Shown: piece by piece, positions 43,751-52,280 of the stretch
Position numbering within the stretch: the first letter of the stretch is position 1
Layout: each line of letters opens with the position of its first letter
DNA from: Mycobacterium sp. DL
GTDB taxonomy: Bacteria; Actinomycetota; Actinomycetes; Mycobacteriales; Mycobacteriaceae
Length of the DNA: 64,000 bases
Assembly: GCF_039729195.1 (NCBI RefSeq)
Contig: NZ_CP155796.1
Coordinates: forward strand, 1,116,001-1,180,000
Reading direction: 5' to 3'
Translations under genes and position numbers: made by a program
Notes under the pieces: model-generated
The model's input: only the letters and a program-made list of their open reading frames with translations
Told to the model about the DNA's origin: nothing
Database searches by the model: none

Positions 43751-45195
43751 TTCGGTTCCCCGACCGCCACGGTGTTGAGAGCGCTGCGGTGCCGACTCCA
43801 GAACATCCAGAAGATCAGGGCGACACCGACCCAGGCGCCGAACGCCACCCACGTGTACCAGTTCAGGCCCCACAGCACCACCAGGCACGCGGCCACCGAC
43901 AGGATCGGGGTGACCGGGTACAGCGGCACCTTGAAGCCGCGCGGCAGATCGGGTTCGCGAACGCGCAGCACGATGACGCCGACGGAGACGACGATGAACG
44001 CGACCAGCGTGCCGATGGACACCATGTCGAGCAGATATCCCAGCGGGACGAAGCCGGCGAGCAGCGCACACACCGTGGCCACGATTACGGTGTTGTTGAC
44101 CGGCGTCATGGTACGGGGATTGACCTTGGCGAACATCGACGGCAGCAGCCCGTCGCGACCCATCGCGAACAGGATGCGGGTCTGTCCGTACATCACGACC
44201 AGCGCGACCGAGAAGATGGAGATGACCGCACCGGCCGCCAGAATGGTGCTCGCCCAGAGGCTTCCGGTGATGTTGTCCAGAATCACCGCCAGGCCTGCGG
44301 TGGCCTGCTCCTCGGAACCGAAATCCTCGGTGGGCTGCGATCCGAGTGCGGCGAACGCCACCAGGACATAGAAGCTGGTGACGATCACCAGCGCGGCCAG
44401 GATGGCACGGGGCATGGTCTTCTGCGGATTCTTGACCTCGTCACCGGCGGTGGAGATGGCGTCCAGACCGATGTAGGAGAAGAAGATTCCGCTCGCCGCC
44501 AGGGTGATCCCGTTGAAGCCGGCATCCCAGAAGCCGGCGAACCGGTCGGAACTGTATGCGGTGAATGCGATGACGACGAACAGCAGCAGCACGCCGAGCT
44601 TGATCACCACCATCACGGTGTTGACCAGAGCCGACTCGCTGGCGCCACGGATCAGCAGCAGCGCGCACATGACGATCAGAACGACGGCGGGCAGGTTGAC
44701 GAACCCGGCCGCGTCGTCCCACGGGGCGGCCGACAGCGCCTGGGGGATCTGCACACCGAACAGGTTGTCCAGCAGCTTGTTCACATAGCCGCTCCAACCG
44801 ACAGCCACCGCGGAGATCGACACGCCGTATTCGAGCAGCAGACAGGCGCCGATGGCCATCGCGACGAACTCGCCGAGTGTGGTGTAGGCGTAGGAGTAGC
44901 TCGACCCGGACACCGGTACGGCAGAAGCCATCTCCGCGTAGCAGATCGCCGACAGACCGGCGGCTATGCCGGCGATGATGAACGAGACGATCACCGCCGG
45001 TCCGGCTTCGGGCACCGCCTCGGACAGCACGAAGAAGATGCCGGTGCCGACGGTGGCGCCGACACCGAACATCGTCAGTTGGAAGGTACCGATGCTGCGT
45101 TTGAGGCCCTGGGAGGCGCCGTGGGCGACCGGTGCGTCGATCACGGGACGGCGCCGGAGCATCTGTTGGGTGAGGCCTAACGGTGGGGCAGTCAT
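43747..45195 (-). CDS. rocE: Cationic amino acid permease, APC family (RocE-like)
   Basis: 482 residues, about 12 to 14 membrane helices. The first helix carries the APC signature FGVGATVGTGIFFVLSEAVP; the loop GLDAISTAGDEVKNPQKTMPRA is the cationic amino acid transporter hallmark. Operon context (ornithine aminotransferase, DDAH) points to arginine or ornithine as substrate. The order rocD-permease-Usp resembles Rv2322c-Rv2319c. Coupled to the Usp gene by a GTGA overlap. Confidence 0.88.
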   Translation of the reverse strand: MTAPPLGLTQQMLRRRPVIDAPVAHGASQGLKRSIGTFQLTMFGVGATVGTGIFFVLSEAVPEAGPAVIVSFIIAGIAAGLSAICYAEMASAVPVSGSSYSYAYTTLGEFVAMAIGACLLLEYGVSISAVAVGWSGYVNKLLDNLFGVQIPQALSAAPWDDAAGFVNLPAVVLIVMCALLLIRGASESALVNTVMVVIKLGVLLLFVVIAFTAYSSDRFAGFWDAGFNGITLAASGIFFSYIGLDAISTAGDEVKNPQKTMPRAILAALVIVTSFYVLVAFAALGSQPTEDFGSEEQATAGLAVILDNITGSLWASTILAAGAVISIFSVALVVMYGQTRILFAMGRDGLLPSMFAKVNPRTMTPVNNTVIVATVCALLAGFVPLGYLLDMVSIGTLVAFIVVSVGVIVLRVREPDLPRGFKVPLYPVTPILSVAACLVVLWGLNWYTWVAFGAWVGVALIFWMFWSRHRSALNTVAVGEPK

Positions 45196-45231
45196 GGCGC
45201 CTCCTGGATCGTCGGCAGGACGGGTGTCGAA

Positions 45232-46479
45232 CTAGTGTGAACCCGTTTCGGCCAGAACGTCGGCTAACCGGTCAACGGCCCAATCGATCTCGTCGGCGGT
45301 TATCACCAGCGGCGGCGCGAAACGCAGCGTCGACCCGTGGGTGTCCTTGACCAGCACACCGCGCTCGGCCAGCTTCAGGCTGATCTGCTTGCCGGTGCCG
45401 TGCACCGGGTCGATGTCGACGCCGGCCCACAGACCTCTTCCGCGGACTGCGATCACCCCGCGGCCGATGAGCCCCCGCAACCGATCGTGCAGGTGAGTGC
45501 CGAGTTCAGCTGAGCGGGATTGGAATTCGCCGCGAGCCAGCATCTCGACAACGGTGCTCCCGATCGCAGCCGCCAACGGGTTCCCACCGAAGGTGGAACC
45601 GTGCTCGCCCGGATGCAGCACCTCCAGAACTGCGCGATCGGCGACCACCGCCGACAGCGGCACGACGCCACCGCCGAGGGCCTTGCCCAGCAGGTAGACG
45701 TCGGGCACGACGCCCCAGTGGTCACACGCGAAGGTCCTTCCGGTGCGGGCCAAGCCGGACTGGATCTCGTCGGCGATCAGCAGCACGTTGCGCGCGGTGC
45801 ACAGCGCCCGCACCCGCGGCAGGTAGTCGTCGGGCGGCACGATGATCCCCGCCTCACCCTGGATCGGCTCGATCAGCACCGCGACGGTGTTGTCGTCGAT
45901 GGCGTCGGCGATCGCCTCGGCATGCGGGTCGTCGGGACCGAAGGGCACCGAACGGAATCCCGGTGTGTACGGTCCGAAACCGCGGCGCGCCGTGTCGTCG
46001 TCGGAGAAGCTGATGATCGTCGTGGTCCGGCCGTGGAAATTGTTGCGTGCGACCACGATGTTGCCCTGATCGGCGGGAACCCCTTTGACGTCGTGGCCCC
46101 ATTTGCGTGCGACCTTGATGCCGCTCTCCACGGCTTCGGCGCCGCTGTTCATCGGCAGCACCATGTCTTTGCCGCACAGTGCGGCGAGGGCGGCGCAGAA
46201 CGGTGCGAGCCGGTCGGAGTGGAAGGCGCGGCTCACCAGCGTCACGGTGTCCAGCTGGGCGTGCGCGGCAGCCGTCACCTCTGGATTGCGGTGGCCGAAG
46301 TTGACCGCGGAGTACGCCGCGAGGCAATCGAGATAGCGGCGGCCCTCGACATCGGTGATCCAGGCACCTTCGGCGCCGGCCGCGACGACCGGCAGCGGCG
46401 AATAGTTGTGCGCGACATGGCGGCGATCGAGTTCGATCACCATGTCGGTCTCGGTCGTCATGTTCTCCAGCATGGTCAC
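45232..46479 (-). CDS. rocD: Ornithine aminotransferase
   Basis: 415 residues from the GTG at 46479, which overlaps the ddaH stop (GTGA) and lies six bases from GGAGGT; ATG 46473 and ATG 46461 are further in-frame starts. Class III aminotransferase: substrate entry AAYSAVNFGHRNPEV, PLP-binding NSGAEAVESGIKVAR, Asp in LLIADEIQSGLARTG, and the Schiff-base Lys in LLGKALGGGVVPLSAV, all present. It moves the delta-amino group of ornithine to 2-oxoglutarate, giving glutamate semialdehyde. As I recall, M. tuberculosis H37Rv has this gene split into rocD1 and rocD2; here it is one intact frame. Confidence 0.95.
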   Translation of the reverse strand: MTMLENMTTETDMVIELDRRHVAHNYSPLPVVAAGAEGAWITDVEGRRYLDCLAAYSAVNFGHRNPEVTAAAHAQLDTVTLVSRAFHSDRLAPFCAALAALCGKDMVLPMNSGAEAVESGIKVARKWGHDVKGVPADQGNIVVARNNFHGRTTTIISFSDDDTARRGFGPYTPGFRSVPFGPDDPHAEAIADAIDDNTVAVLIEPIQGEAGIIVPPDDYLPRVRALCTARNVLLIADEIQSGLARTGRTFACDHWGVVPDVYLLGKALGGGVVPLSAVVADRAVLEVLHPGEHGSTFGGNPLAAAIGSTVVEMLARGEFQSRSAELGTHLHDRLRGLIGRGVIAVRGRGLWAGVDIDPVHGTGKQISLKLAERGVLVKDTHGSTLRFAPPLVITADEIDWAVDRLADVLAETGSH

Positions 46480-47336
46480 GGATGTACCTCCAGGGTGCAG
46501 CATTTGACCGATCCGCCACCCTTGAGGAGCTCCGAGAGGTCCACCCCGACAGGTCGGAAGCCCCGCTGGCGGAGTTGCTCGGCGAAACCGGTGGCGGCTG
46601 CCGGCAGGACGACATTGAGGCCGTCGGAGACGACGTTGAGGCCGAGGACGTAGGCGTCGGCGCTGGCCACCTCGATCGCATCGGGGAACAGCTCGATCAG
46701 CGCCGCGCGGGATCGCTCGGCGAACGCCGTTGGGTAATAGGCGATCGTGGTGTCGTCGAGGACCGCGAGCGCGGTGTCGAGGTGATAGAAGCGGGGGTCG
46801 ACGAGCTCCAGGCCGACGACCGGCATTCCGAGGTGTTCGGCGATCTCGTCGTGCGCACGACGGTCCGTGCGGAAACCGTGACCGGCCAGGATCGTCGAGC
46901 CGACCACCAACAGGTCGCCCTGGCCCTCGTTGACGTGGCGGGTCTCGAAGGGCAGATACCCGTTGCGGGACATCCATTCGGCGTGCGCGATGGACTCACC
47001 GGCACGTTCGGCATGGGCGAAGCGGGCGACGACGGCCCTGCCGTTGACGACCAGTCCGCCGTTGGCCGCGTAGACCATGTCCGGCAGACCTGCCACCGAC
47101 TCGACCAGTTCGACGGTGTGGCCGAGATCTGTGTAGGTCTGGCGCAACGCCTCCCACTGGGCCACGGCGCGGCAGGCGTCGACAGGGGTGGAGGTGTCCA
47201 TCCACGGGTTGATGACGTATTCGACGGCGAAGAAGTTCGGGGCCGCCATGACGTACCGGCGGGGCCGGGCCGTTCGGGTGCGGGTGACATCGGTGGCGGG
47301 GGTCGCGAGGGCGCCGGCGACATCGGAGAACATCAT
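46476..47336 (-). CDS. ddaH: DDAH-like amidinohydrolase
   Basis: 286 residues from the ATG at 47336 (a second ATG at 47333). A minus-strand TATCGT seven bases before the ATG suggests a leaderless message. The guanidine-modifying enzyme fold shows VEYVINPWMDTSTPVD, AANGGLVVNGRAVVARF, GQGDLLVV, FYHLDTALAVLDD with the catalytic His, and the Cys near the end in LKGGGSVKCCTLEV. DDAH proteins hydrolyse methylated arginine to citrulline; relatives act on arginine itself. The neighbour rocD makes an ornithine-forming activity attractive. Same place as Rv2323c next to rocD1. Confidence 0.88.
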   Translation of the reverse strand: MMFSDVAGALATPATDVTRTRTARPRRYVMAAPNFFAVEYVINPWMDTSTPVDACRAVAQWEALRQTYTDLGHTVELVESVAGLPDMVYAANGGLVVNGRAVVARFAHAERAGESIAHAEWMSRNGYLPFETRHVNEGQGDLLVVGSTILAGHGFRTDRRAHDEIAEHLGMPVVGLELVDPRFYHLDTALAVLDDTTIAYYPTAFAERSRAALIELFPDAIEVASADAYVLGLNVVSDGLNVVLPAAATGFAEQLRQRGFRPVGVDLSELLKGGGSVKCCTLEVHP

Positions 47337-47359
47337 GAAAGCAACGATATGGACTGCAT

Positions 47360-47379
47360 CTGGCGCAATCAATCGCCAG
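47360..47379. promoter_or_regulatory. Probable AsnC-regulator operator
   Basis: CTGGCG-CAATCAAT-CGCCAG is an inverted repeat with 6-base arms around an AT-rich 8-base centre, located between the divergent ddaH (start 47336) and AsnC regulator (start 47451) genes. Further TTGCG copies at 47383 and 47405 may be extra half sites. Confidence 0.55.
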
Positions 47380-47450
47380 CTGTTGCGTAATAAGGCATGA
47401 TTCATTGCGTCAATGCGTTGCTTGTGAACTTCTATTGCGCGGGAGACGTC

Positions 47451-47897
47451 ATGGATCGGCTCGATGAGACCGACGAGCGCATTCTGGTCGAGCTGGCCGA
47501 GCATGCCCGGGCCACTTTCGCCGAGATCGGGCAGCGGGTGAACCTGTCGGCACCGGCGGTGAAGCGTCGCGTCGACAGGATGCTCGATACCGGGGTCATC
47601 CGGGGATTCACCACCGTGATCGACCGCAACGCGCTCGGCTGGACCACCGAGGCCTACGTCCAGGTCTACTGCCACGGCACCATCGCCCCTGACGAGCTGC
47701 GTGCGGCCTGGCAGGACATCCCCGAGGTGGTGAGTGCGGCCACGGTCACCGGCACGTCAGACGCGCTGCTGCACGTCCTGGCCCGCGACATGCGGCACCT
47801 CGAGGAGGCGCTGGAGCGGATCCGTGCCAGCGCCGACATCGAGCGCAGCGAGAGCATCGTGGTGCTGTCGAATCTCATCGAGCGATCACCGGGCTGA
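47451..47897 (+). CDS. AsnC/Lrp-family regulator of the arginine operon
   Basis: 148 residues from the ATG at 47451, which has GGGAGA upstream; frame extension to 47397 is less likely. The N-terminal helix-turn-helix is ATFAEIGQRVNLSAPAVKRRVDRML, followed by the RAM ligand domain (VQVYCHGTIAPDELR, then SAATVTGTSDALLHVLARDM). Family members bind amino acids in an octamer. Divergent from ddaH-rocD-rocE-usp, it is likely to regulate that operon in response to arginine or ornithine, matching Rv2324. Confidence 0.9.
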   Translation: MDRLDETDERILVELAEHARATFAEIGQRVNLSAPAVKRRVDRMLDTGVIRGFTTVIDRNALGWTTEAYVQVYCHGTIAPDELRAAWQDIPEVVSAATVTGTSDALLHVLARDMRHLEEALERIRASADIERSESIVVLSNLIERSPG

Positions 47898-47942
47898 CGG
47901 GGTGGCGTACATCGGCCCGACCGGATCGTGTAGAACACCCAA

Positions 47943-49118
47943 GTGACCACTTCAGGAGGCGTCGTGATCGTCGGCGGCGGGCTGGCCGCCGCCCGAACCG
48001 CCGAACAACTGCGTCGTTCCGAGTTCGCCGGCACCATCACGATCGTCAGCGACGAAGCCCACCTGCCCTACGACCGGCCGCCGCTGTCGAAGGAAGTGCT
48101 GCGCTCCGAGACCGACGACGTCACGCTCAAACCGGCTGAGTTCTACGCCGAGAACAACATCACGATGCTGCTGGGCAACGGCGCGAGTTCGGTCGACACT
48201 GCCGTCCAGACGGTGACCCTGGCGGACGGCACAGAGCTGAGCTACGACGAGCTGATCATTGCGACGGGTCTTGTGCCTCGGCGCATTTCGTCCTTCCCCG
48301 ATCTTGCGGGCATCCATGTGCTGCGCAACGTCGACGAGAGCCTCGCGTTGCGCCGGGAGGCGGAATCCGCGCGGCGCGCCGTCGTGGTGGGTGCGGGTTT
48401 CATCGGGTGTGAGGTGGCCGCGAGCCTGCGCAAGCTGGGCGTCGACGTGGTGCTGGTGGAGCCCCAGCCGTCGCCGTTGGCGTCGGTCCTGGGTCAGACG
48501 ATCGGTGATCTGGTGACACGACTGCACCGGGCCGAGGGTGTCGACGTCCGCTGCGGCGTCGGCGTTGCGGAGGTCGGCGGCGACGGTCGGGTGCAGAGCG
48601 TCACGCTGGGCGACGGCACGGAACTGGAAGCCGACCTCGTGATCGTCGGTATCGGTTCCCACCCGGCCACCGGCTGGCTCGACGGTAGCGGCCTCGAGAT
48701 CGACAACGGTGTGGTGTGCGACGACGCCGGCCGCGCGAGCGTGCCCCACGTGTGGGCAATCGGCGATGTCGCTTCCTGGCGGGACGTTGTCAAAGGTCAA
48801 GTGCGCGTTGAGCATTGGAGCAATGTCGCCGACCAGGCGAGGGTCTTGGTGCCGTCCCTGCTCGGTAACGATGCGCCTGCCGCGGTATCGGTCCCGTACT
48901 TCTGGAGCGACCAGTACGACGTCAAGATCCAGTGCCTGGGTGAGCCCGAGGCCACCGACACCGTGCATGTCGTCGAGGATGACGGCCGCAAGTTCCTGGC
49001 CTACTACGAGCGCGATGGTGTGGTGGTCGGCGTCGTCGGTGGCGGGATGCCGGGCAAGGTCATGAAGGCCCGCTCGAAGATCGCCGCGGGTGCGCCGATC
49101 TCCGACGTCCTGGGGTAG
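47943..49118 (+). CDS. FAD-dependent ferredoxin reductase
   Basis: 391 residues. FAD-binding motif VVIVGGGLAAARTAEQL (residues about 7-23), NAD-binding VVVGAGFIGCEVAASLRKLG (about 145-164), second FAD motif VPHVWAIGDVASW (about 264-276), and a C-terminal reductase domain (PYFWSDQYDVKIQCLG). It passes NADH electrons to a ferredoxin that serves a P450 or oxygenase. Same position class as Rv0688, which follows the SDR gene in M. tuberculosis; here the arginine cassette lies between. The P450 at 62325 is a possible final acceptor. Confidence 0.92.
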   Translation: MTTSGGVVIVGGGLAAARTAEQLRRSEFAGTITIVSDEAHLPYDRPPLSKEVLRSETDDVTLKPAEFYAENNITMLLGNGASSVDTAVQTVTLADGTELSYDELIIATGLVPRRISSFPDLAGIHVLRNVDESLALRREAESARRAVVVGAGFIGCEVAASLRKLGVDVVLVEPQPSPLASVLGQTIGDLVTRLHRAEGVDVRCGVGVAEVGGDGRVQSVTLGDGTELEADLVIVGIGSHPATGWLDGSGLEIDNGVVCDDAGRASVPHVWAIGDVASWRDVVKGQVRVEHWSNVADQARVLVPSLLGNDAPAAVSVPYFWSDQYDVKIQCLGEPEATDTVHVVEDDGRKFLAYYERDGVVVGVVGGGMPGKVMKARSKIAAGAPISDVLG

Positions 49119-49231
49119 CGCTTCTCGTCGGAATTCTGGGCCGCGTGTGCTTTGGCCCGGGCCAAAGCCAACTTGAGTTCCAGATCATCGTCGTCCTCGT
49201 GGGCACCCCGTCGTGATTGATCCTTATCCAC
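49004..49231 (-). CDS. Possible small protein, Rv0689c-like position
   Basis: 75 codons, running antisense over the last 115 bases of the reductase. The N-terminal half (MDKDQSRRGAHEDDDDLELK, then LALARAKAHAAQNSDEKR) is hydrophilic and helical; the C-terminal half (PPPTTPTTTPSRS) looks like antisense translation of the reductase. A hypothetical gene of similar size sits here in M. tuberculosis on the same strand, which is the only support. It may be a shortened or false gene. Confidence 0.25.
   Translation of the reverse strand: MDKDQSRRGAHEDDDDLELKLALARAKAHAAQNSDEKRYPRTSEIGAPAAIFERAFMTLPGIPPPTTPTTTPSRS
49149..49168. repeat. Perfect 20-base palindrome
   Basis: GCTTTGGCCCGGGCCAAAGC equals its own reverse complement, without a loop. 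It lies 30 bases after the reductase stop, inside the 199-base gap before the HNH gene, and could act as a protein-binding site or fold into a terminator-like cruciform. No T tract follows. Confidence 0.7.
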
Positions 49232-49309
49232 AACCTCTCACCAGAGGGCCGCGGTTATCCACAAGCGGCGACCCTGCCAGAAAGTTCGAGTCAGTGGAGC
49301 CGGGTAGAA

Positions 49310-49325
49310 TCGAACACATGTTCGA
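49310..49325. promoter_or_regulatory. LexA (SOS) box overlapping the HNH start codon
   Basis: TCGAACACATGTTCGA matches the mycobacterial/Gram-positive LexA consensus TCGAAC-nnnn-GTTCGA exactly. It contains the ATG of the downstream gene and abuts its -10 element TAGAAT (49305-49310), so LexA would cover the start point. Confidence 0.85.
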
Positions 49326-50946
49326 CTCGATGTTCGCCGGCGTGGCTGAGGATGCGTTGGTGGGTGTGATCGAGGCTGCCGCGCGGGAGGAAGCGGCGGC
49401 CGGCGCGCGGAAGTTGGCGGCGATCGCGGAGTTGGTGGACCGCTGTGTCGACGAAGATGACGAGCGCGGCCGGTGGGCTGTTGATCCGTGGGATCACACC
49501 GCGGCGCGGGTGGCGGCGGCGTTGACGGTAGGCCATCGCCGCGCGTCGGGGCAGATGCGGATCGCGGTGGCGTTGCGGTACCGGTTGCCGAAGGTGGCGG
49601 CACTGTTCAGTGCCGGGGCGCTCAGTGCGCGGGTGATTTCGGAGTTGACGTGGCGCACCCAGTTGGTCGAGGACCACGCGTTGATCACCCTCATCGATGC
49701 CGAACTGGCGGACAAAGCGGTGCGGTGGGGGCCGTTGTCGGTGGTGGTGTTGGGTCGGGCGATCGACGCGGTGATCGAGCGGTATGACCCCGAGGCGGTG
49801 CGCCGTGCCCGGGAGGTGATCCGGACCCGGGATTTCCATATCGGGGCGTGTGAGGACACCAATGAGTTCACCGTGGTGTGGGGGCGGTTGTCACCCACGG
49901 ATGCGGCGGCGTTGCGGGCGCGGATCACCGCGATGGTGGCCGGGGTGTGTCCGGATGATCCGCGCACCGCCGGTGAGCGTTGGGCTGATGCGGTGGGCGC
50001 GTTGGGGCACGGGAACACGGTGTTGACGTGCCGGTGCGGCGGCGAACACTGCCCAGCCACACCAGCGCCGTCCTCGTCGGTGGTGATCCGGGTGATCGCC
50101 GATCAGGCCGCCGTGGACGCTGCCCGCAAACTGATCGCCGCCCAGAACGCCGAACACGCCCAATCAACAGCCGCCCAGAACCCTGAGCCCGCTGAGAACG
50201 CCGAGAACGCCGAGCCTGAGCCGACACTCGCGGACGACGCCGAGAACGCTGAGCCCGACGAAGATATCGAGCCTGAGGCGATGCCGGTCGCTGAACCCGA
50301 GCCCGAGTCCGAGCCTGCGGACGATGTCGATTCGATGCCGTCGCGATTGACCGATGCGGGGCTGGCGGTGTTGCCCGGGCGTGGGGTGATCCCCACCGCG
50401 GTGCTGGCCGAAGCGCTCCGCGGCGGAGCGAAAGTCGCCCCGCTGTGGCTGCCCGGCCCCGATCCCGAACCGCACTACCGGCCCTCGGCACGGCTGGCGG
50501 AGTTCATCCGCGTGCGTGACATGTTCTGCCGGTTCCCGGGCTGCGACGTGCCCGCTGACCGCTGCGACATCGACCACGTCGAGCCGTGGCCGCTGGGGCC
50601 CACCCATCCGTCGAACCTGAACTGCAAGTGCAGAAGTCATCATTTGATGAAAACGTTCTGGGGCGGGCCCGACGGCTGGCGGGACCGGCAACTCCCCGAT
50701 GCCACAGTCATCTGGACTGCCCCCGACGGGCGGACTTACACCACAAAACCCGGCAGCCGACTGTTCTTCCCGTCCTACACCCTGGCCACCGCCGACCTGC
50801 CACCTCCAGCGTGCGGCCCACCAATCCATCCCGGCCGCACCGCGATGATGCCCCGCCGACGACGTACCCGCGCCGCCGACAACGCCGCAAGCATCAAAGC
50901 CGAACGCGCACTGAACAGTTCGGCCCCTCAGAACTCACCGAGGTAA
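49318..50946 (+). CDS. 13E12-repeat-type HNH endonuclease domain protein (DUF222)
   Basis: 542 residues from ATG 49318; -10 TAGAAT ends seven bases before it, so a leaderless message is expected. DUF222 helical domain at residues about 25-270 (RWAVDPWDHTAARVAAAL, then LYWRT-like ELTWRTQLVEDHAL), then an acidic low-complexity linker at about 280-345 rich in AEN/EPE repeats, then the HNH nuclease domain: CRFPGCDVPADRCDIDHVEPW with NLNCKCRSHHLMKTFWGGP. The HNH residues and two zinc Cys pairs are intact. This is a multicopy mycobacterial family, some members of which are DNA-damage induced; the LexA box fits. It overlaps the convergent VOC gene by 19 bases. Confidence 0.88.
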   Translation: MFDSMFAGVAEDALVGVIEAAAREEAAAGARKLAAIAELVDRCVDEDDERGRWAVDPWDHTAARVAAALTVGHRRASGQMRIAVALRYRLPKVAALFSAGALSARVISELTWRTQLVEDHALITLIDAELADKAVRWGPLSVVVLGRAIDAVIERYDPEAVRRAREVIRTRDFHIGACEDTNEFTVVWGRLSPTDAAALRARITAMVAGVCPDDPRTAGERWADAVGALGHGNTVLTCRCGGEHCPATPAPSSSVVIRVIADQAAVDAARKLIAAQNAEHAQSTAAQNPEPAENAENAEPEPTLADDAENAEPDEDIEPEAMPVAEPEPESEPADDVDSMPSRLTDAGLAVLPGRGVIPTAVLAEALRGGAKVAPLWLPGPDPEPHYRPSARLAEFIRVRDMFCRFPGCDVPADRCDIDHVEPWPLGPTHPSNLNCKCRSHHLMKTFWGGPDGWRDRQLPDATVIWTAPDGRTYTTKPGSRLFFPSYTLATADLPPPACGPPIHPGRTAMMPRRRRTRAADNAASIKAERALNSSAPQNSPR

Positions 50947-52280
50947 AACCGCGTGCCCTGGTCGTCGGTACACAGCGCCGACTTGCCGTAGGCCTGCTGT
51001 GACGGCTCCTCGATCACCGACCCGCCCGCCTCGCGGACCCGCGCCACGGCGTCGTTGATGTCCTCGACGGTCCACATCGGCACGGTGACCGGGGCGTCGG
51101 TGCCGCCCGCAACACCGGCCATGGGATGAGTCGGGGACACCCCCCACCCGTCGTCAACTCGTCCCGGCTCGAACGTCCAGAACAGCAGCCCGCTGTAGAA
51201 CGCCCTGAACGTGGCCGAGTCTGGGACCTGGTAGGTGATGTAGGACAACTCCCCGGGGCCGTCGCCGTTGAGTGTCGGGCGGGGTTGTCCGGGAGTCGGT
51301 TGATAGACAGCGAATTCGAGCCCCTGCGGATCGGTGGCGCCGAGCACGGTTCCGAAGTCGAAGTGCTCGATCTCATCGACAGTGCCGCCGGCGCTGAGGA
51401 TGCTCTCCCGTGCCCCCGCGAGGTCTGTCACCGCGTAGCAGCAGAACAGCGTGTTCTTTCCCGGGATGGAGTAGATACCGATGCGCTGGCCGGTGTTGGT
51501 GACCTGCTGGGTGGCCGCATCGTAGGTCCAGCCGAGAACATGCCCGTAGAAGGCTGCCGCGCGTCGGGCGTCGGGCGTCCACACCGAGACATATCCGACG
51601 TCGCCGTGCTGGATGGGGACGGGCGAACCGGTCATCGGGCCGGTGATCATCCAGCGGTGCCCGAACGGGTCCACGATCGCGGCGGTCCTGCTGCCGTAGT
51701 TCTCGTACGGTTCGCGCTGCACGTCTGCGCCGTTCGCCCTGGCCCGCTCGAGCGTGACGTCCGTATCGGCCACCGGCAGCATCAGGCTCACCGAGACCGC
51801 CTGCGGCGACGGTGCTTTCAATCCGATCTCCGGGAACTCGTCGGCGAGGTAGAGCACCCCGCCCGAGATCGCCAACTCCGCGTGTCCGATCCGGCCGTCG
51901 CCCATCTCGATCGGATCCCCGACCACGGCGGCACCGAAGTTGTCGGTGTACCAGGTGATCGCGGCGCGGGCGTCTGCGACGGCCAGGTAGGGGATCGCGG
52001 CGGGCCGCGGAGAGGATGTAACAGCGGGCCGCGCAGAGGGCTGCGGAGCTGGCGTGGTCAGGGTGCGCTCGGCGGCGAGCCAGTCGGGTGCCGACATATC
52101 GGCGAGCTCGGCGATGTCGGTTCCGCTCATGATCACTCCTTGGGTTTGATCTGGTTGCTGTTCAAACAATCTCGCGGCCGACTCGAGGCGTGCCCGCAGT
52201 CGCGCGGCGAAGGCAGGGTCCGGCTCCGACGGAAGGTCGGTGCCGCGCAGCGCGTCCAGCGGATCGTGGTGGTTGTTCAC
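50928..52280 (-). CDS. VOC (glyoxalase-fold) protein paired with ECF sigma factor
   Basis: 450 residues from the GTG at 52280, which overlaps the sigma factor stop (GTGA) and has GGAGG six bases upstream. A second strong start exists in frame at 52130 (MSGTDIAELADMSAPDWL) with AAGGAG five bases before the ATG. The N-terminal segment (DPAFAARLRARLESAARLF) is a common lead-in of such sigma-linked proteins. Three VOC modules follow: near AIPYLAVADARAAITWYTDN, near GDVGYVSVWTPDARRAAAFY, and near ELSYITYQVPDSATFRAFYS. Possibly a ligand sensor or a detoxification target of the sigma factor. Confidence 0.85.
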   Translation of the reverse strand: MNNHHDPLDALRGTDLPSEPDPAFAARLRARLESAARLFEQQPDQTQGVIMSGTDIAELADMSAPDWLAAERTLTTPAPQPSARPAVTSSPRPAAIPYLAVADARAAITWYTDNFGAAVVGDPIEMGDGRIGHAELAISGGVLYLADEFPEIGLKAPSPQAVSVSLMLPVADTDVTLERARANGADVQREPYENYGSRTAAIVDPFGHRWMITGPMTGSPVPIQHGDVGYVSVWTPDARRAAAFYGHVLGWTYDAATQQVTNTGQRIGIYSIPGKNTLFCCYAVTDLAGARESILSAGGTVDEIEHFDFGTVLGATDPQGLEFAVYQPTPGQPRPTLNGDGPGELSYITYQVPDSATFRAFYSGLLFWTFEPGRVDDGWGVSPTHPMAGVAGGTDAPVTVPMWTVEDINDAVARVREAGGSVIEEPSQQAYGKSALCTDDQGTRFYLGEF

